Assembly (NCBI GenBank): GCA_030144725.1
Contig: JASKMD010000029.1
Location: 6,247,538-6,311,537, forward strand
Direction: 5' to 3'
Source of the DNA: Haematococcus lacustris
Taxonomy: Eukaryota; Chlorophyta; Chlorophyceae; Chlamydomonadales; Haematococcaceae
Length of the DNA: 64,000 bases
Below are positions 1 through 11,500 of this stretch, piece after piece. Both the position numbers and the translations under genes were made by a program. The notes under the pieces are model-generated. The model was not told the origin of the DNA. It saw nothing but the letters and a program-made list of their open reading frames with translations, and did no database searches. The stretch's first letter is position 1. Each line of letters starts with the position of its first letter.

Positions 1-1950
1 ACTGGCAGCTGCGGATTACTCCGCATCTACTGGCAATCGGCGCTTTAATCCTTGCATCAGAGTCCATGCCGGCGCAAGCGAGCGCGGACACACCTCAGCT
101 GCTCACAACCGGTTGTTCTAGTGGTATGTAGCGGCATCAGTGATGGAGCTGCGCCTGCTATCGAGCCAGAAGTACAATCTAAATTCAGCCCGCCAGGCTT
201 GCTCCGCGAGCCTTTCATTGATGCAGGCGGTGTCGGAAGACCGTCGTGGGGCTAGTAATGACCGGACATTGCATCAAACGCGCAGGGTTATGTGGGAGGT
301 GCGTTCCTCTCTCTAGCCAGTCACACAGAAAAGTACCTCCTTGCACAAATCGGCATGTTGTAAGCTGACCACTGCGACTTTTTTAAATTTCGAGTCATTA
401 CTCTGTTCGTAGCTCTACGACACAGCTGCTGGAAAAGAAAGCACGGCAATTCATCAATCAGGCCCGCCGTAATTGACTTTGGCGTGACCCGACTCTGCCT
501 TGCAGAGTTGACTTGCCTACCCTTGCAGCCCCACCACCTCCCAGCACCCGCAGAAGCCTCCCAGCCCCCCCCACCCCCTCCCAGCCCTCTCACTGCCCCG
601 CCACCCCCTCCCACCCCCTCCCACCCCTTCCCACCCCTTCCCAGCCCCTCCCACCCCCCACCCACCCCCTCCCACCTCCTCTCAGCCCCTCCCACCCCCT
701 CCTGAGCCCCTTACTGCCCCGCCAACCCTTCCCACCCCCTCCCAGCCCCTCCCACCTCCCAGCCCCTCCCACCCCTGCATGGCGATGAGCTGGAGGCAGC
801 AACAGGTGCCGGTGTTGGTGCCGCCCCTGACCTTCTACCCCCTCGTGCTGCACCCCCCTGGCAGGAGCAGGCAGCTGGTGCTGGTGCCGCCCCTGACATG
901 CCCCCCCCTCCTGCTGCACCCCCCTGGCAGCAGCAGGCAGCTGGTGCTGGTGCTGCCCCTGACCTGCCCCCCCCTCCTGCTGCACCCCCCTGGCAGCAGC
1001 AGGCAGCTGGTGCTGGTGCTGCCCCTGGGCTGCCCACCCCTCCAGCTGAGCAGCAGGGGGTCAGGGCGGAGCTGGACGCAAGCTCGACACGCAAGCGGAG
1101 GGCGGGCGGGAGGGATCGGACCCAACATGTCGAGCAAGGTAACGTAGCAATGGCCTACACACCTTGAGTGGCCTTACCGAGTGGCCAGGTAGTAGGTACT
1201 ACCCACGAAGCGGTCAAGCAATGCAGCAGCCTTGTATACTCCCGAGCATGGGTGGAGGGGCGTCGTTACATCGGTTTGGCGTGCCATGTGAATTGTTTTG
1301 ACTGCGGCGACTGTCCCTGACTGTTTGCAGAGGCTACTGGGCCACGTCGGTCGCGGCGAGGCCCGCATGAGCAGAACTGGCATGAATTTGAAAGTCAAGA
1401 TTTGAGCCGTCATAGCACTCAGCACAGTGCACAATAGTTAATGTTACAAGCTGCACCGCATAGCTGACAGAGTCCTCTATCCAGGGATGTGCGAAACATA
1501 AATAGAAACCACGTGGCTGAGACGCGGCGTCGTTTTGATTACCAGGGGTCGGATTCCTATCATTTCCTGTCATTTTTTGTTAGTTGGGGTCGCCTGACTG
1601 CGACACGGCAATGCACCCAGCGACACGATGCAGGCTAAAGTGGCCAGTGCGGTGCAGTCCCAGGGTAGCAAAACGGGTATGTTAAAGATTTGTTAAAGCT
1701 GTTGTTAAACCCAAAACATCAGGATGTTAAATTAATCGGTCGTGCTCTACTGGTGATTGCTGGTCTACTGTTACCCTGCCATCCCTGCTCAGCTTCTACT
1801 CATCCTATAAGATGGAACACCTATCGAACCTATCGAATTTGTGACGTCGATAACAATCAAGAGGACATCTCATCTCACGCATCGATGGAATGGATATCAC
1901 GGACCACATACCGTAATGATACGCCATACCGTAATGATACGCCTTGTTGG
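1..1950. repeat. Long direct repeat, copy 1 (identical to 18983-20932)
   Basis: Every stretch I compared with 18983-20932 was identical, at a constant offset of 18,982. The block starts at the window edge, so its left end is unknown. It stops at the N gap at 1951. It holds a (CCCCTCCCA)n-like pyrimidine tract at about 545-775, a 66-bp minisatellite and no gene I recognise. The copies are either a very recent duplication or one contig end placed twice in the scaffold. Confidence 0.9.
829..1029 (+). repeat. 66-bp minisatellite, about 3 units
   Basis: Units begin at 829, 895 and 961 with an exact 66-bp period. On the plus strand one frame encodes a 22-residue repeat containing PPPPAAPPWQQQAAGAGAAP, followed by an Arg/Lys-rich stretch that ends at a possible splice donor (gtaacg, near 1139). 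It could be part of a low-complexity coding region of a mobile element. The same array recurs at 19811-20011 in the second copy of the block. Confidence 0.75.
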
Positions 1951-2450
1951 NNNNNNNNNNNNNNNNNNNNNNNNNNNNNNNNNNNNNNNNNNNNNNNNNN
2001 NNNNNNNNNNNNNNNNNNNNNNNNNNNNNNNNNNNNNNNNNNNNNNNNNNNNNNNNNNNNNNNNNNNNNNNNNNNNNNNNNNNNNNNNNNNNNNNNNNNN
2101 NNNNNNNNNNNNNNNNNNNNNNNNNNNNNNNNNNNNNNNNNNNNNNNNNNNNNNNNNNNNNNNNNNNNNNNNNNNNNNNNNNNNNNNNNNNNNNNNNNNN
2201 NNNNNNNNNNNNNNNNNNNNNNNNNNNNNNNNNNNNNNNNNNNNNNNNNNNNNNNNNNNNNNNNNNNNNNNNNNNNNNNNNNNNNNNNNNNNNNNNNNNN
2301 NNNNNNNNNNNNNNNNNNNNNNNNNNNNNNNNNNNNNNNNNNNNNNNNNNNNNNNNNNNNNNNNNNNNNNNNNNNNNNNNNNNNNNNNNNNNNNNNNNNN
2401 NNNNNNNNNNNNNNNNNNNNNNNNNNNNNNNNNNNNNNNNNNNNNNNNNN
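1951..2450. other. Assembly gap (500 N)
   Basis: Exactly 500 undetermined bases, the same length as the other two gaps, so this is a placeholder and not a measured distance. Apparent open frames crossing it are not real. Confidence 0.99.
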
Positions 2451-2650
2451 ATGGCGCTCACTGGAGTTGTGCTGGTGGCTGGACGTGCTTGAGCTGCCAG
2501 CCAAGGGCAAGGAGTACCTGGAGCTGGGGTACAAGCGGCTGCGAGACCGCCCACCCAAGACCCAGCAGCAGCACCACCCTGTGGCACAGTAGTGTGACCC
2601 CTCTTGAGCTGTCATCAGCTTACAATTAGTGCATGCATGTCATGCCAACT
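2451..2650 (+). pseudogene. Fanzor-like C-terminal fragment F1 (family B) with 3' tail
   Basis: The segment encodes the end of a Fanzor-like protein. It starts in the gap just after the RuvC-III region, reads through LELPAKGKEYLELGYKRLRD and stops at a TAG near 2590. It is close to the end of F3 at 9230-9371. The 3' tail keeps the family A/B motif GCATG-N5-CATGC followed by CAAC (2631-2649). The upstream part is hidden by the gap, so whether a longer copy exists is unknown. Confidence 0.7.
2631..2645 (+). other. Conserved small hairpin in Fanzor A/B 3' tail
   Basis: GCATG and CATGC can pair around a 5-nt loop. The same 15-nt arrangement, with a different loop, occurs after the stop codons of F3 (9410-9424), F5 (11744-11758) and F9 (63673-63687, minus strand). 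It is a candidate piece of the guide RNA (omega-RNA-like) that Fanzor/TnpB loci encode at their 3' ends. That function is inferred from position and conservation only. Confidence 0.45.
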
Positions 2651-3377
2651 CTTCACAATAGCCCTCAGTGACCAGGGCCACTGACAAGTGAATGCTGATG
2701 ATCATGGCCAGAGTGTGTGCACCTACTGCAGCCATAAGTCAGTTGAAACCAGGGCAAGACAATGTTGGCAGAGCTGGCACAGAAGGGATAGACATGAGAG
2801 TAGGGCAGTGGCTGACAAAGTGCTTGCACAGCTGGGTATGAAGTATGTTGAATATATGAGCCTCAGGAGTTTGGATGGGAACAGACTGTTTGCCACAGGG
2901 AAGCTACATAGCCAGCATGTCCACACATAGGAGTCGGCAGACTTGCACTTGCAGCAGTGATGGCCACAGAGGTGCAGCAGCCAGCCGCACTGAAGGGCCA
3001 GGCCAGGACTGAAGGGCCAGGACTGATGGGGCATGTTTGTTGTCCAGGGAGTCAGCACCTTGGCAATTACATTGTACGGGTCATGACGTTTCTCTTCACA
3101 AAAACAGCAGCCTTCACTCCCGCATACTCCCATCAGCACCCAAGTCCAGATCACTTATGTCCAAACACAGGCCAAATCACGGACCATGCAGAGAATTAGC
3201 CCACATGCACAGGATGCTTCCAAGCAGCTCTCAGTCAATGCATGTCTGGCAAGTTGTATACGCAAGCCATATACACTCTCAATGGCACCCCCCAACATAT
3301 ACCACCAGCTATGTGCAGTAAAAGCGTCGACACTGTGTACAGGTGTATGCGCATAGGCATACATGTAGTACAACTGC
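2651..3377. other. Intergenic, nothing recognised
   Basis: No frame has recognisable homology or a convincing exon structure. The right part is presumably the 3' UTR of the expansin-like gene on the minus strand. Confidence 0.5.
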
Positions 3378-4349
3378 TTAGCTCTGGAACACTTTGGAGA
3401 CGAAGTTGCTGACGCCCTGCTTGACAGCTGAGCCCCAAGCCGTACGAGGCTGCCAGAATGGGCCAGAGGGCTGCGAGGTGGTAGCAGCAGGATTGGAAGA
3501 AGGGGTGGAAGATGGTGTTGATGAGGGGCTGGAGGCAGAGGAGGGAGTGGGGGAAGAGGTGGATGGGGAGGAGCCATAGGACACGCCAGTGCCGCTCTTC
3601 ACGATGCTGCAGTCCACCGTGCGCCACTGCAGCCCGATGACACCCACGCTAGTGTCCGCCAGCTGGGCGAAGGCACTCTGGGTGATGTCGATGTGCTGGC
3701 GGCTGGAGTCATCACCACAGCACCACCGCTTGTTGGAGTGATGGTTGTTGGGGTAGTTGCAGGGGCAGGCATCAGCAATGGTCAGGTAGATGGACTTGTT
3801 AGGGTCCTTGCATGCCCGGTTGCGGTCCATGGTCTGACCGTAGCCATCCTTGAACACCGCGTTCTGCAGCACAAGCAAACAGGCGCGTCAGCAAGGGCGC
3901 GAGGCCGCACCGCCGAGGGCCGCGCTAGGTGGCGCCAGCTGGTGGGCTGTCATACTACAGCTGTCGCCGTGTGCAGTGCGGCCCCGCACCTGGCAGCGAA
4001 CCTCGATGCACATCCCACAGCTCTTAGCGAAGAGTGGATTGGAGTCCGAGAATGCGGCGATGTAACTGCCCGTCTTCACCTGGTCCCACCGGAAATGGCA
4101 GTTAGCCCTGCGCAGGCAGTGAGACCACTAGTGAGTGGGATGCGGCGACAGAAGGTTACTGAGTGGGCAACGACAGCTGGCCGGGCCTCGGACAACAAAA
4201 GCGTGGTGGCTGGTCGCTCACGTCTTCAGGTCGTTGTCTTGCACGTCGAACCAGGTACTGCGGCCATCCTGCCAGCCAGGGTCAGCTGCAAGGGCTGAGC
4301 TGGCCAGGGCTGACAGGCCCAGGGCGACAATATGAAACATCGTTGGCAT
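3378..4349 (-). CDS. Secreted expansin-like (double-psi beta-barrel) protein
   Basis: Three exons join in phase: 4222-4349, 3990-4107 and 3378-3863, giving 243 aa. The N-terminus (MPTMFHIVALGLSALASSAL) is a clear signal peptide ending near ALA-A. The body has the expansin/RlpA-like domain-1 pattern: cysteine-spaced CGMCIEVRC, then CPCNYPNN, then the H-I/F-D-x-T/S-Q-x-A-F segment (HIDITQSAFAQLA) before WRTVDC. This fold loosens or binds cell-wall polysaccharide. Many algal members lack the domain-2 carbohydrate-binding module, and here the C-terminus is a Ser/Pro/Thr-rich linker and a short tail. Secretion to the wall or extracellular matrix is inferred from the signal peptide. The gene lies upstream of SNM1's 3' end on the same strand and appears unrelated to it. 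Confidence 0.82.
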
Positions 4350-5586
4350 TGTGAGGTTGTTGCTGTGCAGCGTCCGAGGTGCAGACTAAGGAGATATCGC
4401 TCAATGTGCGGGCTGTCGCTATTTGGACCGAACATCACTCGTTCCACACTCCTTTTGGCACCTGTCCTCAATGTTCCTCCTAGGTTGAGGAGCACCCATC
4501 CAGGCTGCTGATGTCAATGCGTTGTGACTCAATGCAGTCCCTGATGTGCGCCCTCTGATCACCATACACGAAGTAGCCGGCACCGAGCTGCTGCGACCTC
4601 AAAGGCACAGCATCCAACCCGGCAGCTCATCTCAGCATAAGGGTGGACCTGTTTTGTCCCATCCTCCCAGGGAAGGTGGCTAAGAGGCGGGAAAGGCGAC
4701 AGGCAGATTCTAGGAAAGCTGGCTCATGCTGCATTGTTCAAGCATATGGCAACGCATCTGCTGGTCAGGCATCTGTCACCACAGGGCTGCCCAAGCATGA
4801 CCGGGTTCAGGCTGGGCAGCAGTGGTCCTTGGTTTTGAGAATGCTGAGGGTCCACTTTTTATGATGCACAGAGGGGTAGTCATCCCGTCAAGAATGTCAT
4901 CCGTAGCACTCGTTTACAAGCTTCTTAAGGAAGCGGCATCAGTTAGTGTCAAGCAATGGAAACCATAACCAGATCTGACACGTCTGTCTTCAGTCCGTGT
5001 GCAAGTTCGTTGCGCACCTATTCATGAAGTGCGTGAAGAAATGAGGGAGGGGCAGCCTAGTAATCCGTATCATACATCTGAGCTTCTTCACTCGAGGCAT
5101 CCAGCCCAGCCTTACAGTGCCTGTCAACCCAATACAACCCGCATGCCACAAGAGCTGGCCATGGACCTCCATGGCGCAGTAAGCACCTTGCAGCCTCCTC
5201 ACCCACCATGAGAGGTGCAACCAGTGGCGTGACTGCATGTTGGCTAACCCCTGCTAGTGCTCTGTGGTGTAGTGTTCTATCGACCTCCTTGTGGCAGGCA
5301 TCTTCCCTTGGCCTCTGTCAAGGCATGGTACATGACCAATGGGGTAATGCTGCCTGGCTGCCCGCCTGCCCGCCTGTGGTCTCTTTCATTGTTTAGTCAT
5401 GCTGAGCTTAGGGGTCGTGGCCCCAGTGCAACACACAGCTGTGCTTGATCATGAGTGTCTGAAGGTGGCTGGCTTCACCCCCCGACTGTCCTGACTGTGT
5501 CACCCACCAAGCACACATCGCTCCAGTTTGTCGCACCATGCCAAGCTCAAGGCTGATGACCCCTAAGCGCGCAATCGCACCACAAC
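4350..5586. other. Intergenic between SNM1 3' end and expansin-like gene
   Basis: No coding exon or RNA gene recognised. It must hold the SNM1 3' UTR and the promoter of the expansin-like gene, both minus strand. I saw no convincing TATA box or poly(A) signal. Confidence 0.4.
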
Positions 5587-8500
5587 CTATGCGTCGCCCC
5601 CTGTTCGCTGCCGTTTATCCAGCCTGGCACCACCTGTAGCACCTCGAGGCCCAGCAGTCTGTGCGGCGCCCTGTCCTGCCTTTAGCCCTCGCCCTCCCAC
5701 ATTTCCCCTGCCTCGTCTACCAAAACCCCGCGCACCCCCCCTGCCGCCACGTTTCACAGTGCTGGTGCTTGCCTCAGCGCCGTGGCGCGGCTCTGTTGTG
5801 TTGTTTCGCCCCATGAAGCTGCTGATGGGGAGCATCCCCAGGGCAGCAGGTCCGTGGTCCATGGCAGAGCGAGGCAGTGGGTTCTGGAGGGCGGCCAGCA
5901 TAGCTGCCAGCTTCGGCCCCTGTGCATGCAGCCGCAAGCAGAAGAGCTGGCACCTGCATGGTCAGCTCAGACTTTAGTGCTCCAACACTCAAATGCTCGA
6001 AGTCATACCCAACTGCCTGACTAGCGTAGGCTTGCCTTGCCCCTGGCTGTTGTCTGCCTCACCTGGTCATTGGACACAGAGGGCAAGATTTCGCCGGGCT
6101 GCAGCCAGCTCACAAAGTCGTGTAGCTGTACAAGCATGTGGAGGCACAGCAGGCAAGTGGGACGAAGGCCAGTCAGTCACAGCGACGAGCCCTGCAAGGC
6201 CATAGGGTGACGTAGCCCTACCCCTGAGCAGTCCTCCTCCCTTCCTTTGTCCACACCCTCACCCTGTTGCTCCCCATCCCCTCGTCTCACCCCCTCTCTC
6301 CCATGCCTCCCCTTTCCTCAATAACTTTCGCACGGTCTTCTCTGGCCCCCTTACTTGGGTCCCCTTCTCACCTCCCTGAAGCTGCTGTGCTCAGAGTAGG
6401 GCACCTTGTGCAGAACCACGCTGCCCTTGGCCACCCTACGCCCCCCCGCCACTGGTCCTTGGCCTTTGGACCTTTCCATTGCCCAGCCAGTTGGCTGCAG
6501 CCAGGCAGACCAGGCACTGGACGCAGGAAAAAACTAGACAGACAAGCACCGCCAACAAAGCTTGCAGACCCGGAGGCGGTTGAGGAAGCTGGGTGTCAGG
6601 ATTTGAGCCGTTGTAGGCATCGTGTGGACCACACCACGTGATGGTGGATGTGATGGGTGCGCGCAGGAAGGGTAGGTGTGCAGCCACAGGTCCAGACTGG
6701 GTGGGCTGCACAGAAGGACATGATCTAGCCTGGCTGCAGCTGGCTGGCTGGCCCACGGGATGGCTGACGGCTGGCTGATCGAGCCTGGCTGAGGCCACGT
6801 CAGGCTGGTGTCAGAGTGGAGTGCCAGGTCCGCCTGCATCTTCCTAGGCCTGGGTCTCACCTGCACGCCCACCACAGTGCTGTAGCGGCCGTTGTAGCCT
6901 GCCATGATGGCGCCAAGCCCCTCCATGTTGACTTTGAAGAGTGGAACCTGGGACCATCTCAGGCCATGAAACATGGAACAAGGTGAGCTGTAGCAGGTGA
7001 AGTGGCAGGGGAAGCAGTGATGCAACAGGCAGCAAGGGTGGCTAGGAGCCAGGCGCCAGCATGACGTCAGATGACCTAACAGGAATGCGGCCAACCTCTG
7101 ACTTAGCTCACCGCATGCAAATTAGTTTCCATGTGGTTTGTTGTGAGCAGGCGCATGTAGTCCGGTGCCAGGTTGCAGCAGGAAAGGATCTGCATTGGTG
7201 CAAGTACATGGCAGACGCCTTGGATTGGGTCGGGGCAGGGGGAGGGGGAGGGGGCAGGGGGGAAGGAGACTACATCACACCCACCTGCATCTTTTCCTTG
7301 TTCACGTACACCTTCTTATTCAACGCACGAGCCACCTGTGCACGGAAGGCAATCACCTCCAGTGGCCACGAGCAACATCTCCTCGCGGTCAAGCCCTGAG
7401 TCTTAATGGCTGTCGAGGCATCTGAGAGAGGTGGTAGGCCCCTCCTCGCTTGGACCCTCTTTGCCATTGCCTTTTGCACGCGGCTGCCCTAGCTGGTCGC
7501 TTTGCTGACGTTATCAACTGGATGTAACAAGTAAACTGCCAGAGCCAGGTGCATGCGCCGGTGGCTGATGAAGAGGGTGTTGAGGGGGCCAGGTGCATGA
7601 AGGTGTTCAGACAGTGGGATGTGGGTGGGGCTACATGTTGTGTTCATGTTGTGTTCATGATTTGTTCATGGTGTGCCTAGAGTATCAGTCAAACGAAATT
7701 CATTCAACATGGAATAACATGTTTGACTCTGGGCAATATCACTCAGCTACTCCAATCAAGTTCAAGCATCCTCGGTCGCACCCTTGATGACTACAGACCC
7801 CATCCCGGTGGCATTTCCGCCCTAAACCACTGGGCACCACGTCAACACTAACAGCTTGATGCTTGAAAGGCCAACAGCCTGTCAAAACTACCTGGCCCTA
7901 TGGGTTGTTGCGGGCCCGACCAACAATGCCCCGCCAGTACTCTGCAGCCCGGTGCCCAGAGTATCAGTCCAGGGCCGTGAGTCCCAGTCTAGCCTAGCCA
8001 CACAGTCCAGGCCTTGCAGCCAGAGCATACCTCCAGGAACAGACGTTCTTTGCCGATGGTGTAGGTGCCAAACACAAACAGGCAGCGTGGGTTGAACGCC
8101 TCTGCCTTCACTGCCTCCAGTGTGTAGCGCAGTGTCTCCTCCTGACTGGGGAAGCAGTACTGCACATGCACAGGTCAAAGTTGGCATCAGTGGCCAGACC
8201 TACATGGCTGTGCTGTTGTGTGACATGTGTTCGTGACTGCAGCTGGAGGAGGAGATGGCAGAGGTGGCCATGGAGTGCCGCATGCGTGTCAAGCAGCTGA
8301 TACTCTTTTTTAGCGCAGCTGGCATCGGCACCCGGGATTGGTGGGGTGCAGGTGCGTTACTGCAAGCCTGCTGCAAGAGGGTGTCTCGCTCTCGCAACAG
8401 CAGCAACAGGTGAGGGCAACAGCAGCAATGTAACCCTGAAGCGCTGCCGGCCATCACCAAGCTGCCACTGCACCGTTGGATCCTGTACGCAGTCTACGTC

Positions 8501-11500
8501 AACCGGTGCCTTGAGGAGTGGCAGGACCCAAACCCCCAGCACCCCCACCCAAAGGCAAAGGCAAGGGCAGGGGCAAGGGCAAGGGTTAGTCTGCTGGGCT
8601 TAGCCCGATTGGGCAGCAGCCCCAGGAGACCCAGCAGACTCAGAGGAGCATGCAAACAGACCGGATTACAGCCCACAATAGTTGGGGAAACATGCGACTG
8701 CAAGAGGGTGTGCAGGCCCAGAGTCACAGACCAGTGGCGGGGCAGGGTGGTGCTAGTGGATGAGCACCGCATTAGCCGCGTCAGCTCAGCAGTGAATGGC
8801 CAGCAGCCTTGTGAGAGCCAGCTAAACAAACACGAGGCAACCAGGCCTGAAGACTGAAAGCCCCCAGCAGGGCAGGTGGACCATCGCCTGCTGCGCCCAG
8901 CCTGGAGCCAGCAGCATGACCAGCCAGTGCGGGCCTGGTGTGGTGCCCGGTAGTGGCCCCACACACCCTGCCACAGGCCCCACGTAGCAGCCAGGCAGCC
9001 ACACAGGCAGCAGCCTCAGAGCCAGGTCCCAGCACTCCCCAGCCAGCCAAGTGCAGCAAGCGCGCACCAAGGCTTACAAGGCAGCTGAGCCTACCCAGCC
9101 CACCAAGGCCACAGGCAAAGGCAAGGCCAAGAGACAGGCTGCCAAAGCCAAGCCAGCACCACAGCCAGGCAGGTGGGTAGACTGGGACTGCAATGCAGCG
9201 CTGAACATGCAGCGCATTGGGGAGGCCAAATGGCGCTCACTGGAGCTGTGATGGTGACCAGACCTGCTTGAGCTGCCAGCCAAGGGCAAGGAGTACCCGG
9301 GCCTAGGGTACAAGCGGCTGCGAGACCGCCCACCCAAGACCCAGCAGCAGCACCACCCTGTGGCACAGTAGTGTGCCCCCTCTTGAGCTGTCATCAGCTT
9401 ACAATTAGTGCATGTATGTCATGCCAACTCTAGACTATAGCTCTGTCACAGGGGTCAGGCAATAGTGCAGGTGGAAGGCGCCCGTGCCATGTGCATGGAA
9501 ACATAATTCCACGCAGACAAGACACCACCCCTTATGAGGGGACCTGAACCTGCCCAAACAGGCTGATGAGGCATATGTCATTGTTACAATGTTGAGGTGC
9601 TTGTCATTGTTACACCTGGGGGTCACAGTAGGTGGTGTCCAGCACCAAGCGGCAGCGACTGCCTCGCAGCGCCTGCAGCTCCGGCTGCTCAAACACGTGC
9701 GAGGACAGCCTGCAGGCCAGAGCCAGGGCCAAGGGGGCTGGCTGGAAGCTGCAATTTAGGCCAGGGCTCAGGCAACCAGCCATGCCCTAGCCGCCAGTGA
9801 TGGCAACAAGTCAGGAAAATGAAACCTGATGAAAAGGTGGCGTTCATGATCATGATGATGGCAGCACACACTGCAATGTCAGCTTGAGCCTGCCTGCCTG
9901 TCACCTCTTTCAGTAGTAGCTGAGTGAGCTAGCCCACAGTCAGACATGTTGTTCCTTGTTGAATAAGTTTTGTTTGCCTGTCACCTCCTTCGCTCATGTC
10001 AAGCTGCTTGTGTCCCCAACTGTGGCTCAGGCCCTGGGCGCTCCTCACCCCTGGCCCGTGCCTGACCTGCAGTCACCGGTGTGCAACACTGGCCTCATGC
10101 CGGGTGCCGTGGCTATGACCATTGCTGCTCCTGGGCAGTGGTTGGCGTCCACCAGGGTGAGGTTGACACCATCTGCCACCTCTACAGCCTGGTTCATAGG
10201 CAGCACCAGCAGGTTGGACATGGGCACCTGCAGGTCGCAGCGACAGGCCAGGGTTGTGGTGGGAGAGGCCCGGGACTGAAGCAGGGGCAGGGGGGCAGGA
10301 ACAGGGCAGAAGTGGGAACAGGGCCAGTGGGCAAAGGGGCAGGCAGCTGGCAGGTGTTTGTGTGTGCGGCTGCAGGGGAAGAGGCAGGTGCAGCGTGGGG
10401 CAAGGGCGGCAGCTCGGGGCAGGTAATGAAGCGAGGCAGGGCAGACGGACCCGCCCCTCCCAGTCTGCCCTGTTGCCCTGCGCCTCACCCTGAGCTTGGT
10501 GGACACCAGCTGTGCCGTGACGGCAGAGCACACCACCTTGCCCAGGCTGAAGGACTTGGTAAGGCCGCGGTAATGGTCAGCGTGGAAGTGCGTGAGGACC
10601 CAGTGCCTGTTGTGGCCACGCACCTGAAACAGGGGGCGGGCAGACGGGGAGGGCGTGTGTGTGTGAATACACAGACAAGCACCTAAGTTGGGTCATTTTG
10701 CCACGGGGGGAGACGTAGCTCGACACTGGCTTTGATTCCAGTGATGCAACTCATATTCCCATAAAGTCAATTGGCTCCCTACTTGCCGATGCTGTAACTG
10801 AGCCTGCAGGAGCAGGGCTGGGAGCCAAGGCGTGTGAGGTAAGAGCAGGGCAGTGCGGGCAGGAGCGAGGGCCTGGCCAGAGTTGGGCTGAAGGGTGAGA
10901 GCGGATGTTGCCAATGTAACTGTTGTCAATGTAACTGTTGCCAATGCGCTATGAAGGGCAAGATGCGCAATGGCGCGGATGAGCCCAAACAGCCCAATCC
11001 CAAGGTCCCCAAGCCAAAGCGCAAGGGACAGCCTGGCACAGTGGGCTGGATAGGCCCCGTCTTGCCACAAGGGAAGGCGCTTAAGGAGAGACTGGAGAAG
11101 CGGGCCAAGTCGAGGTGCTACCTGGAGGGCCTCAACAGGACTTCATCCGCAGCCGCATCCGCATCCGCAGCCGGGGTGGGTGGGGGGCCGAGGCCGTGCT
11201 GCAGGCCTGCCGCAAGGTGGTGGAGAGGCCCAACAGCGGCAAGCCAACCGACAGGGTGCCAGGCAGGGTGGTGACAGCGGATGAGTTCCGCACCAGCAGG
11301 GTCAGCTCAATCTTGAACAGCCCCCAGCTCTGTGAGGAGGAGCTGGACAGCAGCAAGCCCACCAGGCCTGAGGACTGGAAGCCCAAGCCGGGTCAGGTGC
11401 AGAACCGCTTGTTGCGGTCAGCCTGGAGCCAGCGGTTTGAGGCGCCAGTGCGGGGGCTCATGTGGTGCCCTTGGCTGGCCCAGGCCACCCCCGGGGACCT

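Noticed and set aside
1805..2629. Open frames spanning the gap at 1951-2450
   Set aside because: Mostly undetermined residues; the gap is a fixed-size placeholder.
6372..6494. A frameshift in SNM1 exon 12 between PTGW and YSEHSSF
   Set aside because: On recount the run has seven G on the coding strand, and both motifs are in the same frame.
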